From: Caldora sp. SIO3E6 | GTDB lineage: Bacteria > Cyanobacteriota > Cyanobacteriia > Cyanobacteriales > Coleofasciculaceae | Assembly: GCA_010672185.1 (NCBI GenBank) | Contig: JAAHHL010000185.1 | Coordinates: 1-9,482, forward strand | Direction: 5' to 3' | Length of the DNA: 9,482 nt | Shown: positions 1 through 6,552 of the stretch, in pieces | Layout of the letters: the number at the start of each line of letters is the position of its first letter | How positions within the stretch are numbered: position 1 is the first letter of the stretch | Made by a program: the position numbers and the translations under genes | Notes under the pieces: generated by a model | Told to the model about the DNA's origin: nothing | The model's database searches: none | The model's input: only the letters and a program-made list of their open reading frames with translations

Positions 1-1206
1 TCAATACTTTTGGATCCAATCGTCCTGCTCAGAGGCTTTCACGTATCTGATACTTCCCTTAACAGGCCGCTGACTCTTGCGAAATTCCAGGCTAATGGTA
101 TCCCGTACCCCTGCATGAATAGCCCGCCACCGTTCAATTTGACCAGCCTTTACTCGGGGTATATGAGCACCGTCTCCTCGAATTATGGGTATAATTTTTC
201 CATTGATGCTAGTATGACGCCCAGATTTATCCCAAGTTCCAGGACCGAACAATCCGTTTCCTCCCGGAGAGTCGTAAAACTCGATTCCACCTGTGTCCTC
301 ATCGTCGCAAACCCAGGCAACAACGTTCCCAGCGAGATCTTTCCTCACCTTAATCTCACCCTCGTCATCAAGGCAGGCGTACTGAATTTGTTGCAAGACT
401 AATATGCGCTCTGGCATATCTGTCAGTCCTGCCAGTAAGGTGTCGATGTCCCCATGAGTAAATTGGTTGATACCATCAGCTTCCGGCTTCCTGTCCCCAT
501 GCACAATTAAAGCTCCTGCCATACCACTCGCTACCTGAAGTGCAGTCGAGCCATGCCGATGGGGGTGATACCAAAAAGTACCAGCGGGGTGTTCTGGGGG
601 GATATTGAATTCGTATTGGAACTCTTCACCAGGATTAATCGACAACAGCACATTATCGCTATTGCCAGTCGGACTGATCCACAAGCCGTGGGTATGCAAA
701 TTCGTACCATTGAAGCAATGGGGCTCGTTGATTTTCTCTGGGCTAACCTTGCAATTAGGAACAATCGGTAGGTTATTTTTCAGATTGACACGAACCGTAT
801 CCCCTGGATTTACCTCAATCGTCGGAGCCACAAAAGGTGTATCTTCACTAGTGTTGGTGCCAACATAGCCCCGCAATCTCACCTGGTCAATTCTACGTTC
901 CCCTGGGTTACGGATTCTGCTGTTTATATACTCAATGCTGAGATCAAACTCTTTCAGTGTTTTCCCTTGCCCTAATACCTTCGCTTGAGAAGGTAAAGCC
1001 GTATATGAAGTAGTTTCTTGGCGAAGTGGCAGCTGTGGAGGATTTTGCAGAATGTTGGTTAAAGCCTGGGCAGGTTGAGCCCCCAACATTGCCATCTGTA
1101 CTGAGATAAAAGCCACCACAGCAATGTATGACCAATTGCCTAGAAGTGCTCCCCAGTCTTCCAGAAAACCTCGATAACGACAGTTTTCCTGATTTGTTTT
1201 GGACAT
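1..1206 (-). CDS. multicopper oxidase, probably truncated at its C-terminus
   Basis: Secreted copper oxidase of the cupredoxin family; the substrate cannot be told from sequence. Residues 1-23 are polar, 24-48 form a hydrophobic signal segment ending in an AQA-type cleavage site, so export to the periplasm or outside is likely. The first cupredoxin domain (about 85-240) carries the two N-terminal HxH copper motifs, HTHG at 171-174 and HPHRHG at 214-219, followed by the expected MAGALIVHGD strand. A second domain starts around 260-385 with an IERWRAIHAGVRD segment. The reading frame then stops at TGA (bases 1-3) at residue 401. The family also needs C-terminal HxxHxH and HCH copper motifs that complete the type 1 and trinuclear sites; these are absent, so this product should not be an active oxidase. 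Either a premature stop or the window edge hides the rest. AGAGG lies about 10 nt before the ATG. Family call is secure; intactness is doubtful. Confidence 0.85.
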   Translation of the reverse strand: MSKTNQENCRYRGFLEDWGALLGNWSYIAVVAFISVQMAMLGAQPAQALTNILQNPPQLPLRQETTSYTALPSQAKVLGQGKTLKEFDLSIEYINSRIRNPGERRIDQVRLRGYVGTNTSEDTPFVAPTIEVNPGDTVRVNLKNNLPIVPNCKVSPEKINEPHCFNGTNLHTHGLWISPTGNSDNVLLSINPGEEFQYEFNIPPEHPAGTFWYHPHRHGSTALQVASGMAGALIVHGDRKPEADGINQFTHGDIDTLLAGLTDMPERILVLQQIQYACLDDEGEIKVRKDLAGNVVAWVCDDEDTGGIEFYDSPGGNGLFGPGTWDKSGRHTSINGKIIPIIRGDGAHIPRVKAGQIERWRAIHAGVRDTISLEFRKSQRPVKGSIRYVKASEQDDWIQKY

Positions 1207-1480
1207 TATTTCTTAACCTCTAAGTGTAAATGCTGCTACAGCGTTTTTCAATCAGCTGTAACCCTAGATTGTCGCTTCTTTCCTAAAAAAAGCTTCTGTA
1301 CTCTTTCCTTCTAACCCCAGCAGCAAAACTACATCGTGTCATAGTTTATGCTTATAGCAGTTTGAGGCTATGCTTGTCTTCCGTGAAATTACGTAATAAT
1401 TGAGAATAGAGAATGGATGCTTGTCTTCCGTGAAATTACGTAATAATTGAGGATAAAGAATGGATGCCTGAATCCTTTGA
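1207..1480. other. intergenic region between oxidase start and adhesin relic
   Basis: No coding signal seen on either strand. It holds the 5' region of the multicopper oxidase gene (read leftward), the 47-bp tandem repeat, and a 9-bp inverted pair CGTGTCATA (1335-1343) and TATGACACG (1481-1489) that brackets the tandem repeat. No convincing promoter could be picked by eye. Confidence 0.5.
1370..1463. repeat. two tandem 47-bp repeats with a palindromic core
   Basis: Copy 1 is 1370-1416 and copy 2 is 1417-1463; they differ at two positions near the 3' end, and a third copy appears to begin (ATGCC) at 1464. Each copy contains the perfect 10-bp palindrome ATTACGTAAT (1388-1397 and 1435-1444). 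The array lies between the multicopper oxidase start and the adhesin relic. Repeated palindromes upstream of a gene can be operator sites, but nothing here proves that; it may be a simple local duplication. Confidence 0.85.
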
Positions 1481-1936
1481 TATGACACGTTTGCTAAGAG
1501 CTATAGTAGTTATCGCATCCGTTTTGGTATTGGCAATGGTGGTGACGTTGAGATAACTACTGGCTCTCTGGAAGTTACTAATGGTGCTGTACTGTTAACC
1601 AGTACCTTCGGAGAGGGGAATGCTGGAGGTGTGAAGATTAATGCTACTGATACCGTGCGTTTTGATGGTGTTGGCAGCAATGGATTCTCCAGTGGAGCCT
1701 TCAGCCGAGTGAGTACAGGAGCAGTAGGAAATGGCAGTGACATTCAAATAAATACTGGTTCTCTGGAGGTAACTAATGGTGCATTCTTGTCTACTAGCAC
1801 CTTAGGAGAAGGGAATGCTGGGAGGATTAAGATTAATGCTACTGATACCGTGCGCTTTGATGGATTTGGCAGCAATGGATTCATCAGTAGTGCTTCCAGA
1901 CTGCATTATTTGTTTGGTAGCTTGTTGCAACGGTAA
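1481..1936 (+). pseudogene. fragment of a filamentous-haemagglutinin-like (two-partner secretion) adhesin
   Basis: The frame is open from 1481 to the TAA ending at 1936. From about 1526 to 1890 it encodes the beta-helix repeats typical of large cyanobacterial haemagglutinin/adhesin proteins of the two-partner secretion type: TGSLEVTNGA, STFGEGNAG, INATDTVRFDG and SNGFSSGAFS. Two units of 65 residues are present (second one cut short). Intact members of this family run to many hundreds of residues with an N-terminal signal peptide and secretion domain; none of that is here and no start codon with a ribosome site precedes the homology. The last residues (after about 1895) are simply the antisense of the neighbouring adenylation fragment. 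An internal ATG at 1631 would give 101 aa but begins mid-repeat. I read this as a dead internal fragment left by rearrangement. Confidence 0.75.
1544..1894 (+). repeat. two 195-bp coding repeats of the adhesin fragment
   Basis: Unit 1 is 1544-1738 and unit 2 starts at 1739, an exact 195-bp (65-codon) period, e.g. GACGTT at 1544 against GACATT at 1739 and ACTGGC at 1559 against ACTGGT at 1754. Unit 2 loses similarity around 1885-1895, where the adenylation fragment begins on the other strand. Confidence 0.8.
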
Positions 1937-2720
1937 TTGGTACTGGTACAAATCCTCCTAACACACAACCCCAAAATGCACTGATAAAATCTTGATTTGA
2001 TTCTAACTGAAAGATTACTTTGTCTTGAGGTTTCAAACCTAACTGCCTTAACCCTCCTAATATTCTTTGAGCTTCTACCCACAACTCACTATAGGTTTGA
2101 GTGATTACTTCCCCATCTGACTGAATATATATCAGACTGGTATCCCCATGCTCTTGAGCTGCACGTTCTAATGCTTGTGCTAAAGTAGTTGGTGCATTTG
2201 GCGGCCACTTGATTGGTTCTCCTTCACTGATGGCTTGCTTTACTGATGTTGATTGGGTTTGTAATTCGGTGGTTGGAGATGACTTTTCTACTACGGGAGT
2301 TGCACCATGATTAGGAAGTTTTACTGGTTCTGATGGCAGCAAGTCTGATAAATGCAATGGTGGCAATTTTAGTGTTTTCTGTTGCACTACCACTGCTACT
2401 TGTTCTATTTCTGGCACTGCTTTGAGTTTTGCTTCCCATTGTTGTACTACGTTATCGTCAATTACGGGGAAACGCCCTAATGCGACTTCGTCTACTTTTC
2501 CTTTGTCAGTCAAAGGTAAGCTCGACATAGGAACATAAGCTGCTGGCATCATGTTTGGGGGTAACTCCTGTTGAATTTGGGAGTGTAATTGTTTCGGCTG
2601 CCAGACTCCTGCCACCACGACATAAGCTACTAATAAGTTTTGATGAGCTAGTACATAAGCTTGTTCTACTTCTGTAATAGATAACAAAGCTGTTTCTATT
2701 TCTGCGAGTTCTACCAGCAA
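1884..2720 (-). pseudogene. fragment of an NRPS/acyl-CoA-ligase-type protein: end of one adenylation domain, linker, start of another
   Basis: Open frame of 278 codons, with only a TTG available at 2720. Residues 3-9 (VELAEIE) match the end of adenylation core A8; residues 55-80 carry the LPPNMMPAAYV strand and the A10 region with its lysine (TDKGKVDEVAL, K75). Residues 81-165 are a linker with no carrier-protein serine motif. Residues 168-268 begin a second AMP-binding domain: A1-like QTYSEL (208-213) and A2-like GCVLGGFVPVPIT (251-263). The frame ends before the A3 ATP-binding loop. Thus neither adenylation domain is complete and no catalysis is possible. The parent was probably part of an NRPS/PKS-type natural-product assembly line, judging from the back-to-back domains. 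Homology stops near 1898-1905, where the adhesin relic starts. The frame is continuous with the upstream hypothetical gene, separated from it by one TAG (2754-2756). Confidence 0.8.
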
Positions 2721-2753
2721 AACGTTTAATAACTCCTTAAATTTTCCTAAAAC

Positions 2754-3299
2754 CTACTCATCAATCCCGTAATCTTCTTTCGTTTCCCCCTTAGGGAGTG
2801 CAGGAGCCAGAATTTCCCAAGCTTCTTCTGCTGTTGGCAAAAATTTATCACGAGCCGCTTTAGCTTCAGCGAATTTCATTAAAATCTTGGCAAAATTCTT
2901 ATCAGTTGCCTTTTCTATTTGTTCTGGTGTTAGAGGTTCTGGGGAAAATAATGCTTCTATTACCGGACGCAAATCTATTGCCTGCTTATAGGTTTCTTCT
3001 AAGGTAACTCTTAAGCTGGCTAAATTAGCGATCGCTTTTACCGCACGGATAATTTCTGGCTCCTCTACTGCCGACTTTTCCTCCGGTGGTGGTTCAACTA
3101 CAATCAAATCCTCTACACTCAACCCATCGGCAAAGCTATTTTCATTAAGGCTTTCATCTTCTGGATCATCCATACGGCGTTGAATTTCTTCCAAAGCCTT
3201 GTTCCTGGTTCTGTCATTATCTGTTCGTCCACTGACTTCGACAAACAGACCGAGTTCTTTTAAATCTTTAGTTGTATACTTTACTGTGGCTCTTGGCAT
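2754..3299 (-). CDS. acidic hypothetical protein, 181 aa
   Basis: I do not recognise this family. An ATG at 3329 would add ten residues (MPVPPTHHLI) coded by the dispersed palindrome and heptamer-like repeat DNA, so the ATG at 3299 (MPRATVKYTTKD) is the better start. From that start, the N-terminal 40 residues are mixed charge, about 45-85 are rich in Asp/Glu and Pro (a probable flexible acidic region), and 85-175 look alpha-helical (ALFSPEPLTPEQIEKATDKN, ILMKFAEAKAARDKF). No signal peptide or membrane segment; likely cytoplasmic. It contains a HIP1 site (3028-3035), which suggests long residence in the host. It ends at TAG 2754-2756; 15 nt further a good ribosome site (AAGGAG, 2733-2738 on this strand) is followed not by a gene but by the adenylation fragment, so a former downstream partner may have been lost. 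Confidence 0.65.
   Translation of the reverse strand: MPRATVKYTTKDLKELGLFVEVSGRTDNDRTRNKALEEIQRRMDDPEDESLNENSFADGLSVEDLIVVEPPPEEKSAVEEPEIIRAVKAIANLASLRVTLEETYKQAIDLRPVIEALFSPEPLTPEQIEKATDKNFAKILMKFAEAKAARDKFLPTAEEAWEILAPALPKGETKEDYGIDE
3028..3035. other. HIP1 octamer (one of six in the window)
   Basis: GCGATCGC, the highly iterated palindrome of many cyanobacterial genomes. Further perfect copies lie at 3744-3751, 5918-5925 (both in purL), 7125-7132 (overlapping the stop of the exported hypothetical), 8743-8750 and 8888-8895 (in the Uma2 gene). None occurs in the AT-rich membrane protein gene or in the adhesin and adenylation relics. Confidence 0.95.
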
Positions 3300-3321
3300 A
3301 ATTAGGTGGTGAGTGGGTGGA

Positions 3322-3338
3322 ACTGGCATCTTGCCAGT
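3322..3338. repeat. dispersed palindrome, GCAAGATGC type
   Basis: ACTGGCA and TGCCAGT form a perfect 7-bp inverted repeat around a 3-nt loop. On the minus strand the centre reads GGCAAGATGCC, sharing its core with the palindrome at 6134-6146. I take it as a member of a dispersed cyanobacterial intergenic repeat family; the ATG inside it creates the false start at 3329. Confidence 0.7.
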
Positions 3339-3461
3339 AGAAGTATTAGGTGGTAAGTGTTAGAAGTGGGACTTAAGTATCGTACATAAGTACTATACCA
3401 AATTTGGTTATTTCGGCCATTTGAAGTTCGGTAGACTTAATAGCCCAAGTATCTTCCACTA

Positions 3462-3510
3462 AAACCTAAAACCTAAAACCTACCACCTAACACCTAACAC
3501 CTAACACCTA
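3462..3510. repeat. heptanucleotide tandem repeat (STRR) upstream of purL
   Basis: Seven exact 7-bp units: three AAACCTA, one CCACCTA and three ACACCTA, ending 13 bp before the purL ATG. A related sequence in the opposite orientation (TTAGGTGGTAAGTGTTAG) lies at 3346-3363, so a transcript could pair the two. STRR arrays are typical of heterocystous and other large cyanobacterial genomes. No ribosome site is visible between the array and the ATG. The rest of the 3300-3461 spacer shows short palindromes only (ACTTAAGT 3371-3378, CCAAATTTGG 3398-3407). Confidence 0.9.
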
Positions 3511-3523
3511 GCTCTGTACTTCC

Positions 3524-5944
3524 ATGTCTGGCTTCTCCCCTACTGGCTTGTCCCCAAAAGAAATAGCTGCTGTTAATCGAATTTGCAGTAAACATGGTTT
3601 AAAACCCGAAGAGTACGAAGAAATTGTACAGCGGTTAGGCCGTCATCCCAATAAAGCTGAACTGGGGATGTTTGGCGTAATGTGGTCAGAACACTGCTGT
3701 TATAAAAACTCCCGTCCCCTACTAAAACAATTTCCCACAACCGGCGATCGCATTCTAGTTGGTCCAGGAGAAAATGCCGGAGTTGTAGACTTGGGAGATG
3801 GACTGCAATTGGCATTCAAAATTGAATCCCACAACCACCCTTCCGCCATCGAACCTTTCCAAGGTGCAGCAACGGGAGTTGGGGGTATCCTGCGGGATAT
3901 CTTCACTATGGGGGCTCGTCCCATTGCCATCTTAAACTCCTTGCGTTTCGGTTCTCTGGCAGATGCTCGTACCAGGCGATTATTTACCGGTGTAGTCGAA
4001 GGAATTGCTCACTATGGTAACTGTGTGGGAGTACCCACCGTCGGCGGTGAAGTCTACTTTGACCCTGCTTACAGTGGCAATCCTTTGGTGAATGTTATGG
4101 CTTTGGGATTGATGGAAACCCCAGAAATTGTTAAATCTGGAGCATTTGGTATCGGCAATCCTGTATTATATGTTGGCTCCACTACTGGTAAAGATGGTAT
4201 GGGGGGAGCCAGTTTTGCTAGTACCGAACTTACTGATCAATCTATGGATGATCGTCCCGCAGTGCAAGTAGGCGATCCCTTCCTAGAAAAATCTTTGATT
4301 GAAGCTTGCTTAGAAGCATTTAAAACTGATGCAGTAGTTGCGGCTCAAGATATGGGAGCAGCAGGCATTACCTGTTCCACTTCCGAAATGGCGGCGAAGG
4401 GAGGCGTCGGAATTGAGCTAGATTTGGACTTAATTCCAGCGCGAGAATTCGATATGGTCCCCTATGAATATCTACTCTCCGAATCCCAGGAACGGATGCT
4501 GTTTGTTGCTTATCAGGGAAGGGAGCAGGAATTAATTGAGATTTTCCACCGTTGGGGACTCCATGCAGTAGTAGCAGGGACAGTAATCGAGGAGCCAATT
4601 GTCAGAATCTTACACAATAATCAGGTAGCAGCAGAAATCCCAGCAACAGCCTTAGCGGATAATACCCCAATTTATCATCGAGAACTCCTCGCCCAACCCC
4701 CGGAATATGCAGCTCAAGCTTGGGAGTGGACTAGCCAATCCCTACCGGTTTGCACCAATGCTGGTATTGAAATTGCCGACAGGCGACCTAGCTGGAATGA
4801 TATCTTACTCCAACTACTAGATAGCCCCACTATTGCTTCTAAACGCTGGGTTTATCGTCAATATGACCATCAGGTACAAAATAATACAGTAATTCTACCA
4901 GGGGATGCCGATGCCACGGTAATCCGATTACGTCCAGTAATGGAAGAGGGAGTGACGGATAAAGCTGATAGTTCAACACCTAGCAAACAACCAACAACCA
5001 ACAACCAACAACTAAAAGGTATTGCCGCAACCGTAGATTGCAATTCCCGATATGTCTATCTTGACCCTTACGAAGGAGCTAAAACTGTAGTCGCAGAAGC
5101 AGCACGTAATTTGAGTTGTGTTGGTGCTGAACCTTTAGCTGTTACGGATAATCTCAATTTTGGCTCCCCAGAAAAACCAATAGGATACTGGCAACTAGCA
5201 TCCGCTTGTCAGGGAGTAGCAGATGCCTGTCGGGAAATGGCAACGCCGGTGACTGGAGGTAATGTTTCCCTCTACAATGAAACCCTGGATACTGCTGGCA
5301 ACCCTCAGCCGATCTATCCTACCCCAGTTATTGGTATGGTAGGGTTAATTCCTGATCTTACCAAAACCGGTACTCAAGGTTGGCAAGCTACAGGGGATGT
5401 AATTTATTTGTTGGGATTACCGATTACTACTGCTACTCCTCAGGTTTCCTTGGGTGGTTCGGAATATTTAGTCACGATTCATGGTTTAGTTACCGGAAAA
5501 CCACCAATAGTAGATTTTGAGTTGGAGCGTCGTCTACAAGCAGTGACACGGGAGAGTATCCGTCAAGGTTGGGTAAATTCGGCTCATGACTGTGCTGAGG
5601 GAGGATTGGCAGTTGCTCTAGCAGAATCCTGTATTGCTGGGAAACTCGGTGCTCAAATTAATTTAGGAGTTACTAGTGAATCCTTAGCACTCCGCTGGGA
5701 TGAGTTACTGTTTGGAGAAAGTGCCAGTCGTATTTTAGTTTCTGTTAACCCTGAGCAACAAGCTAGTTGGGAAGCCTATTTAGATGAGCAGTTACAGGGA
5801 TATTGGCAACAACTTGGGGTTGTTACGGAGGAAAATGCTGATTTACAAGTCCTGACAGGGGATAATCTAGCCCTAATTGAGGTTAAGATCAGCCAAATGT
5901 GCGAGTATTGGGAAAACGCGATCGCACGACGTTTGAGTGTTTAG
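3524..5944 (+). CDS. purL: phosphoribosylformylglycinamidine synthase subunit PurL
   Basis: Cytoplasmic enzyme of de novo purine synthesis: with PurQ (glutaminase) and PurS it converts FGAR, glutamine and ATP to FGAM. The 806-residue length fits the small-type PurL that lacks the fused glutaminase. Visible signatures: MWSEHCCYKNSRP (53-65), KIESHNHPSAIEPFQG (99-114), the AIRS-like half one with QDMGAAGITCSTSEMAAKGG (275-294) and SESQERML (319-326), then half two with DNLNFGSPE (542-550), TGGNVSLYNE (577-586) and SAHDCAEGG (686-694). All are intact, so the enzyme should be active. Two oddities: residues about 476-498 in the linker between the two halves are coded partly by a heptamer tandem repeat, and the start has no recognisable ribosome site. 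Cyanobacterial purL is often followed by purF; here the gene downstream is unrelated, so it probably stands alone. Confidence 0.98.
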   Translation: MSGFSPTGLSPKEIAAVNRICSKHGLKPEEYEEIVQRLGRHPNKAELGMFGVMWSEHCCYKNSRPLLKQFPTTGDRILVGPGENAGVVDLGDGLQLAFKIESHNHPSAIEPFQGAATGVGGILRDIFTMGARPIAILNSLRFGSLADARTRRLFTGVVEGIAHYGNCVGVPTVGGEVYFDPAYSGNPLVNVMALGLMETPEIVKSGAFGIGNPVLYVGSTTGKDGMGGASFASTELTDQSMDDRPAVQVGDPFLEKSLIEACLEAFKTDAVVAAQDMGAAGITCSTSEMAAKGGVGIELDLDLIPAREFDMVPYEYLLSESQERMLFVAYQGREQELIEIFHRWGLHAVVAGTVIEEPIVRILHNNQVAAEIPATALADNTPIYHRELLAQPPEYAAQAWEWTSQSLPVCTNAGIEIADRRPSWNDILLQLLDSPTIASKRWVYRQYDHQVQNNTVILPGDADATVIRLRPVMEEGVTDKADSSTPSKQPTTNNQQLKGIAATVDCNSRYVYLDPYEGAKTVVAEAARNLSCVGAEPLAVTDNLNFGSPEKPIGYWQLASACQGVADACREMATPVTGGNVSLYNETLDTAGNPQPIYPTPVIGMVGLIPDLTKTGTQGWQATGDVIYLLGLPITTATPQVSLGGSEYLVTIHGLVTGKPPIVDFELERRLQAVTRESIRQGWVNSAHDCAEGGLAVALAESCIAGKLGAQINLGVTSESLALRWDELLFGESASRILVSVNPEQQASWEAYLDEQLQGYWQQLGVVTEENADLQVLTGDNLALIEVKISQMCEYWENAIARRLSV
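4988..5015 (+). repeat. heptamer tandem repeat inside the purL reading frame
   Basis: Three exact CAACCAA units and a fourth with one change (CAACTAA). Because three 7-bp units equal seven codons, the repeat is read through as QPTTNNQQLK (residues 489-498). It falls between the two pseudo-symmetric halves of PurL, just before the conserved AATVDCN segment, a linker where extra residues should be tolerated. Confidence 0.9.
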
Positions 5945-5953
5945 CTTTCGGCA

Positions 5954-5975
5954 GTCAGCTATCAGCTATCAGCTT
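5954..5975. repeat. short heptamer repeat downstream of purL
   Basis: Two CAGCTAT units plus a partial third begin about 10 bp after the purL stop. This is a common cyanobacterial STRR type and differs in sequence from the other three arrays in the window. Confidence 0.8.
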
Positions 5976-6015
5976 CAGTCATGGCGTGGCACTGCTGAAA
6001 TAGTACCTATCGTAG

Positions 6016-6041
6016 GGTGTGTTAGCGGAGCGTAACACACC
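6016..6041. repeat. dispersed intergenic palindrome downstream of purL
   Basis: GGTGTGTTA (6016-6024) and TAACACACC (6033-6041) form a perfect 9-bp stem with the loop GCGGAGCG. This matches a palindrome often seen scattered between cyanobacterial genes. No run of T follows on the plus strand, so it is not a standard intrinsic terminator, though a stem here could protect or end the purL transcript. The remaining 5976-6122 sequence shows no coding signal. Confidence 0.75.
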
Positions 6042-6133
6042 ATATTGCGGATATAATCATTTAAAAAAAAAGCCTTAGTGGCATTGTTAGAATGATGCAA
6101 TAAGTAGGTTGGGTTAATAGAGTTGAAAAGCGA

Positions 6134-6146
6134 GCAAGATGCTTGC
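6134..6146. repeat. small palindrome with GCAAGATGC core
   Basis: GCAAG and CTTGC pair around ATG, followed by ACTAC. It shares its core with the inverted repeat at 3322-3338. It lies 43 bp before the ATG of the 87-aa gene and would be wrongly translated if the upstream TTG at 6123 were used as start. Confidence 0.6.
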
Positions 6147-6188
6147 ACTACAGGCGTGAAACTAAACTGTATTCAAATAACAACAAAC

Positions 6189-6452
6189 ATGAGCAACCAC
6201 CCTTACCAACGTAGAACTATTGAGGAACAACCAGAAGAGTTCGATACTGATGATATAGCTATCCACACATCATCTCACCTTCAGGATTTTGAAACAGATG
6301 AAGAGGAGCCAATCTGGAGAGGTGTTTTTACTCTATCACGCAGCACCAAAGTTTTATTCTCAAAAGAGATTGACCTTAAAGCAGATAAACTACCAACTTG
6401 GAAACCCCATATTGTAATTGATAGCTACCGCCTCGAAGATGAGGATGAATGA
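6189..6452 (+). CDS. acidic hypothetical protein, 87 aa
   Basis: Not recognised. The ATG at 6189 (MSNHPYQRRTIEEQ) is preferred over a TTG at 6123, because the extra 22 residues would be coded by the dispersed palindrome. Residues 10-45 are rich in Glu/Asp and probably disordered. A more ordered segment follows at about 46-80 (PIWRGVFTLSRSTKVLFSKE, then PTWKPHIVID), and the protein ends in LEDEDE. No membrane segment or signal peptide. No clear ribosome site precedes the ATG. The last nine codons are duplicated 2.26 kb downstream at 8681-8717 beside the Uma2 gene, so this gene and a Uma2 gene were probably once neighbours. Some doubt remains whether it is expressed. Confidence 0.55.
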   Translation: MSNHPYQRRTIEEQPEEFDTDDIAIHTSSHLQDFETDEEEPIWRGVFTLSRSTKVLFSKEIDLKADKLPTWKPHIVIDSYRLEDEDE

Positions 6453-6457
6453 ACCTT
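6421..6457 (+). repeat. direct repeat A, copy 1 (3' end of the 87-aa gene)
   Basis: Thirty-seven bases from ATAGCTACCG to GAACCTT recur at 8681-8717 with a single mismatch (C to T at 6429/8689). This copy covers the last codons and stop of the 87-aa gene plus 5 bp. Confidence 0.95.
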
Positions 6458-6486
6458 GGTCTGATGTAAAAGACAAACTTCAGTAG

Positions 6487-6535
6487 AGTATGCCAAAATC
6501 ATGTTAAAGTGATCAATTAAATGACTGAGCATACT
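6487..6535. other. spaced inverted repeat before the exported hypothetical gene
   Basis: AGTATGC (6487-6493) and GCATACT (6529-6535) are perfect complements 35 bp apart, just upstream of the ribosome site GAAGGA and the ATG at 6553. It could be an operator or a leader hairpin, or chance; arms are only 7 bp. Confidence 0.3.
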
Positions 6536-6552
6536 TTGAAGGAAGGCGGCTG

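Noticed and set aside
10..868. Plus-strand open frames opposite the multicopper oxidase
   Set aside because: They are antisense to a gene with clear copper motifs and show no recognisable protein features.
1335..1489. Mobile element bounded by the 9-bp inverted pair around the 47-bp repeats
   Set aside because: Arms are short, no target duplication is seen, and 9-bp matches are expected occasionally by chance.
1483..1557. Short plus-strand frame (24 aa) that looks like a signal peptide (MTRLLRAIVVIASVLVLAM)
   Set aside because: It runs out of frame into the adhesin repeats and stops at once; no ribosome site. Hydrophobicity alone is weak evidence, although it could be a scar of a frameshifted adhesin start.
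1631..1936. Adhesin fragment as a real 101-aa gene
   Set aside because: The ATG is in the middle of a repeat unit, no ribosome site precedes it, and the C-terminus is antisense of another gene fragment.
3365..3460. purL promoter among the short palindromes and TATACC-like sequence
   Set aside because: No pair of -35 and -10 hexamers at proper spacing could be defended by eye.
3573..4598. Minus-strand open frames inside purL
   Set aside because: Antisense shadows of a highly conserved enzyme.
6016..6070. Intrinsic terminator after purL
   Set aside because: The 9-bp stem is followed by no T-run on the plus strand; the A-run at 6062-6071 is too distant to serve either strand convincingly.
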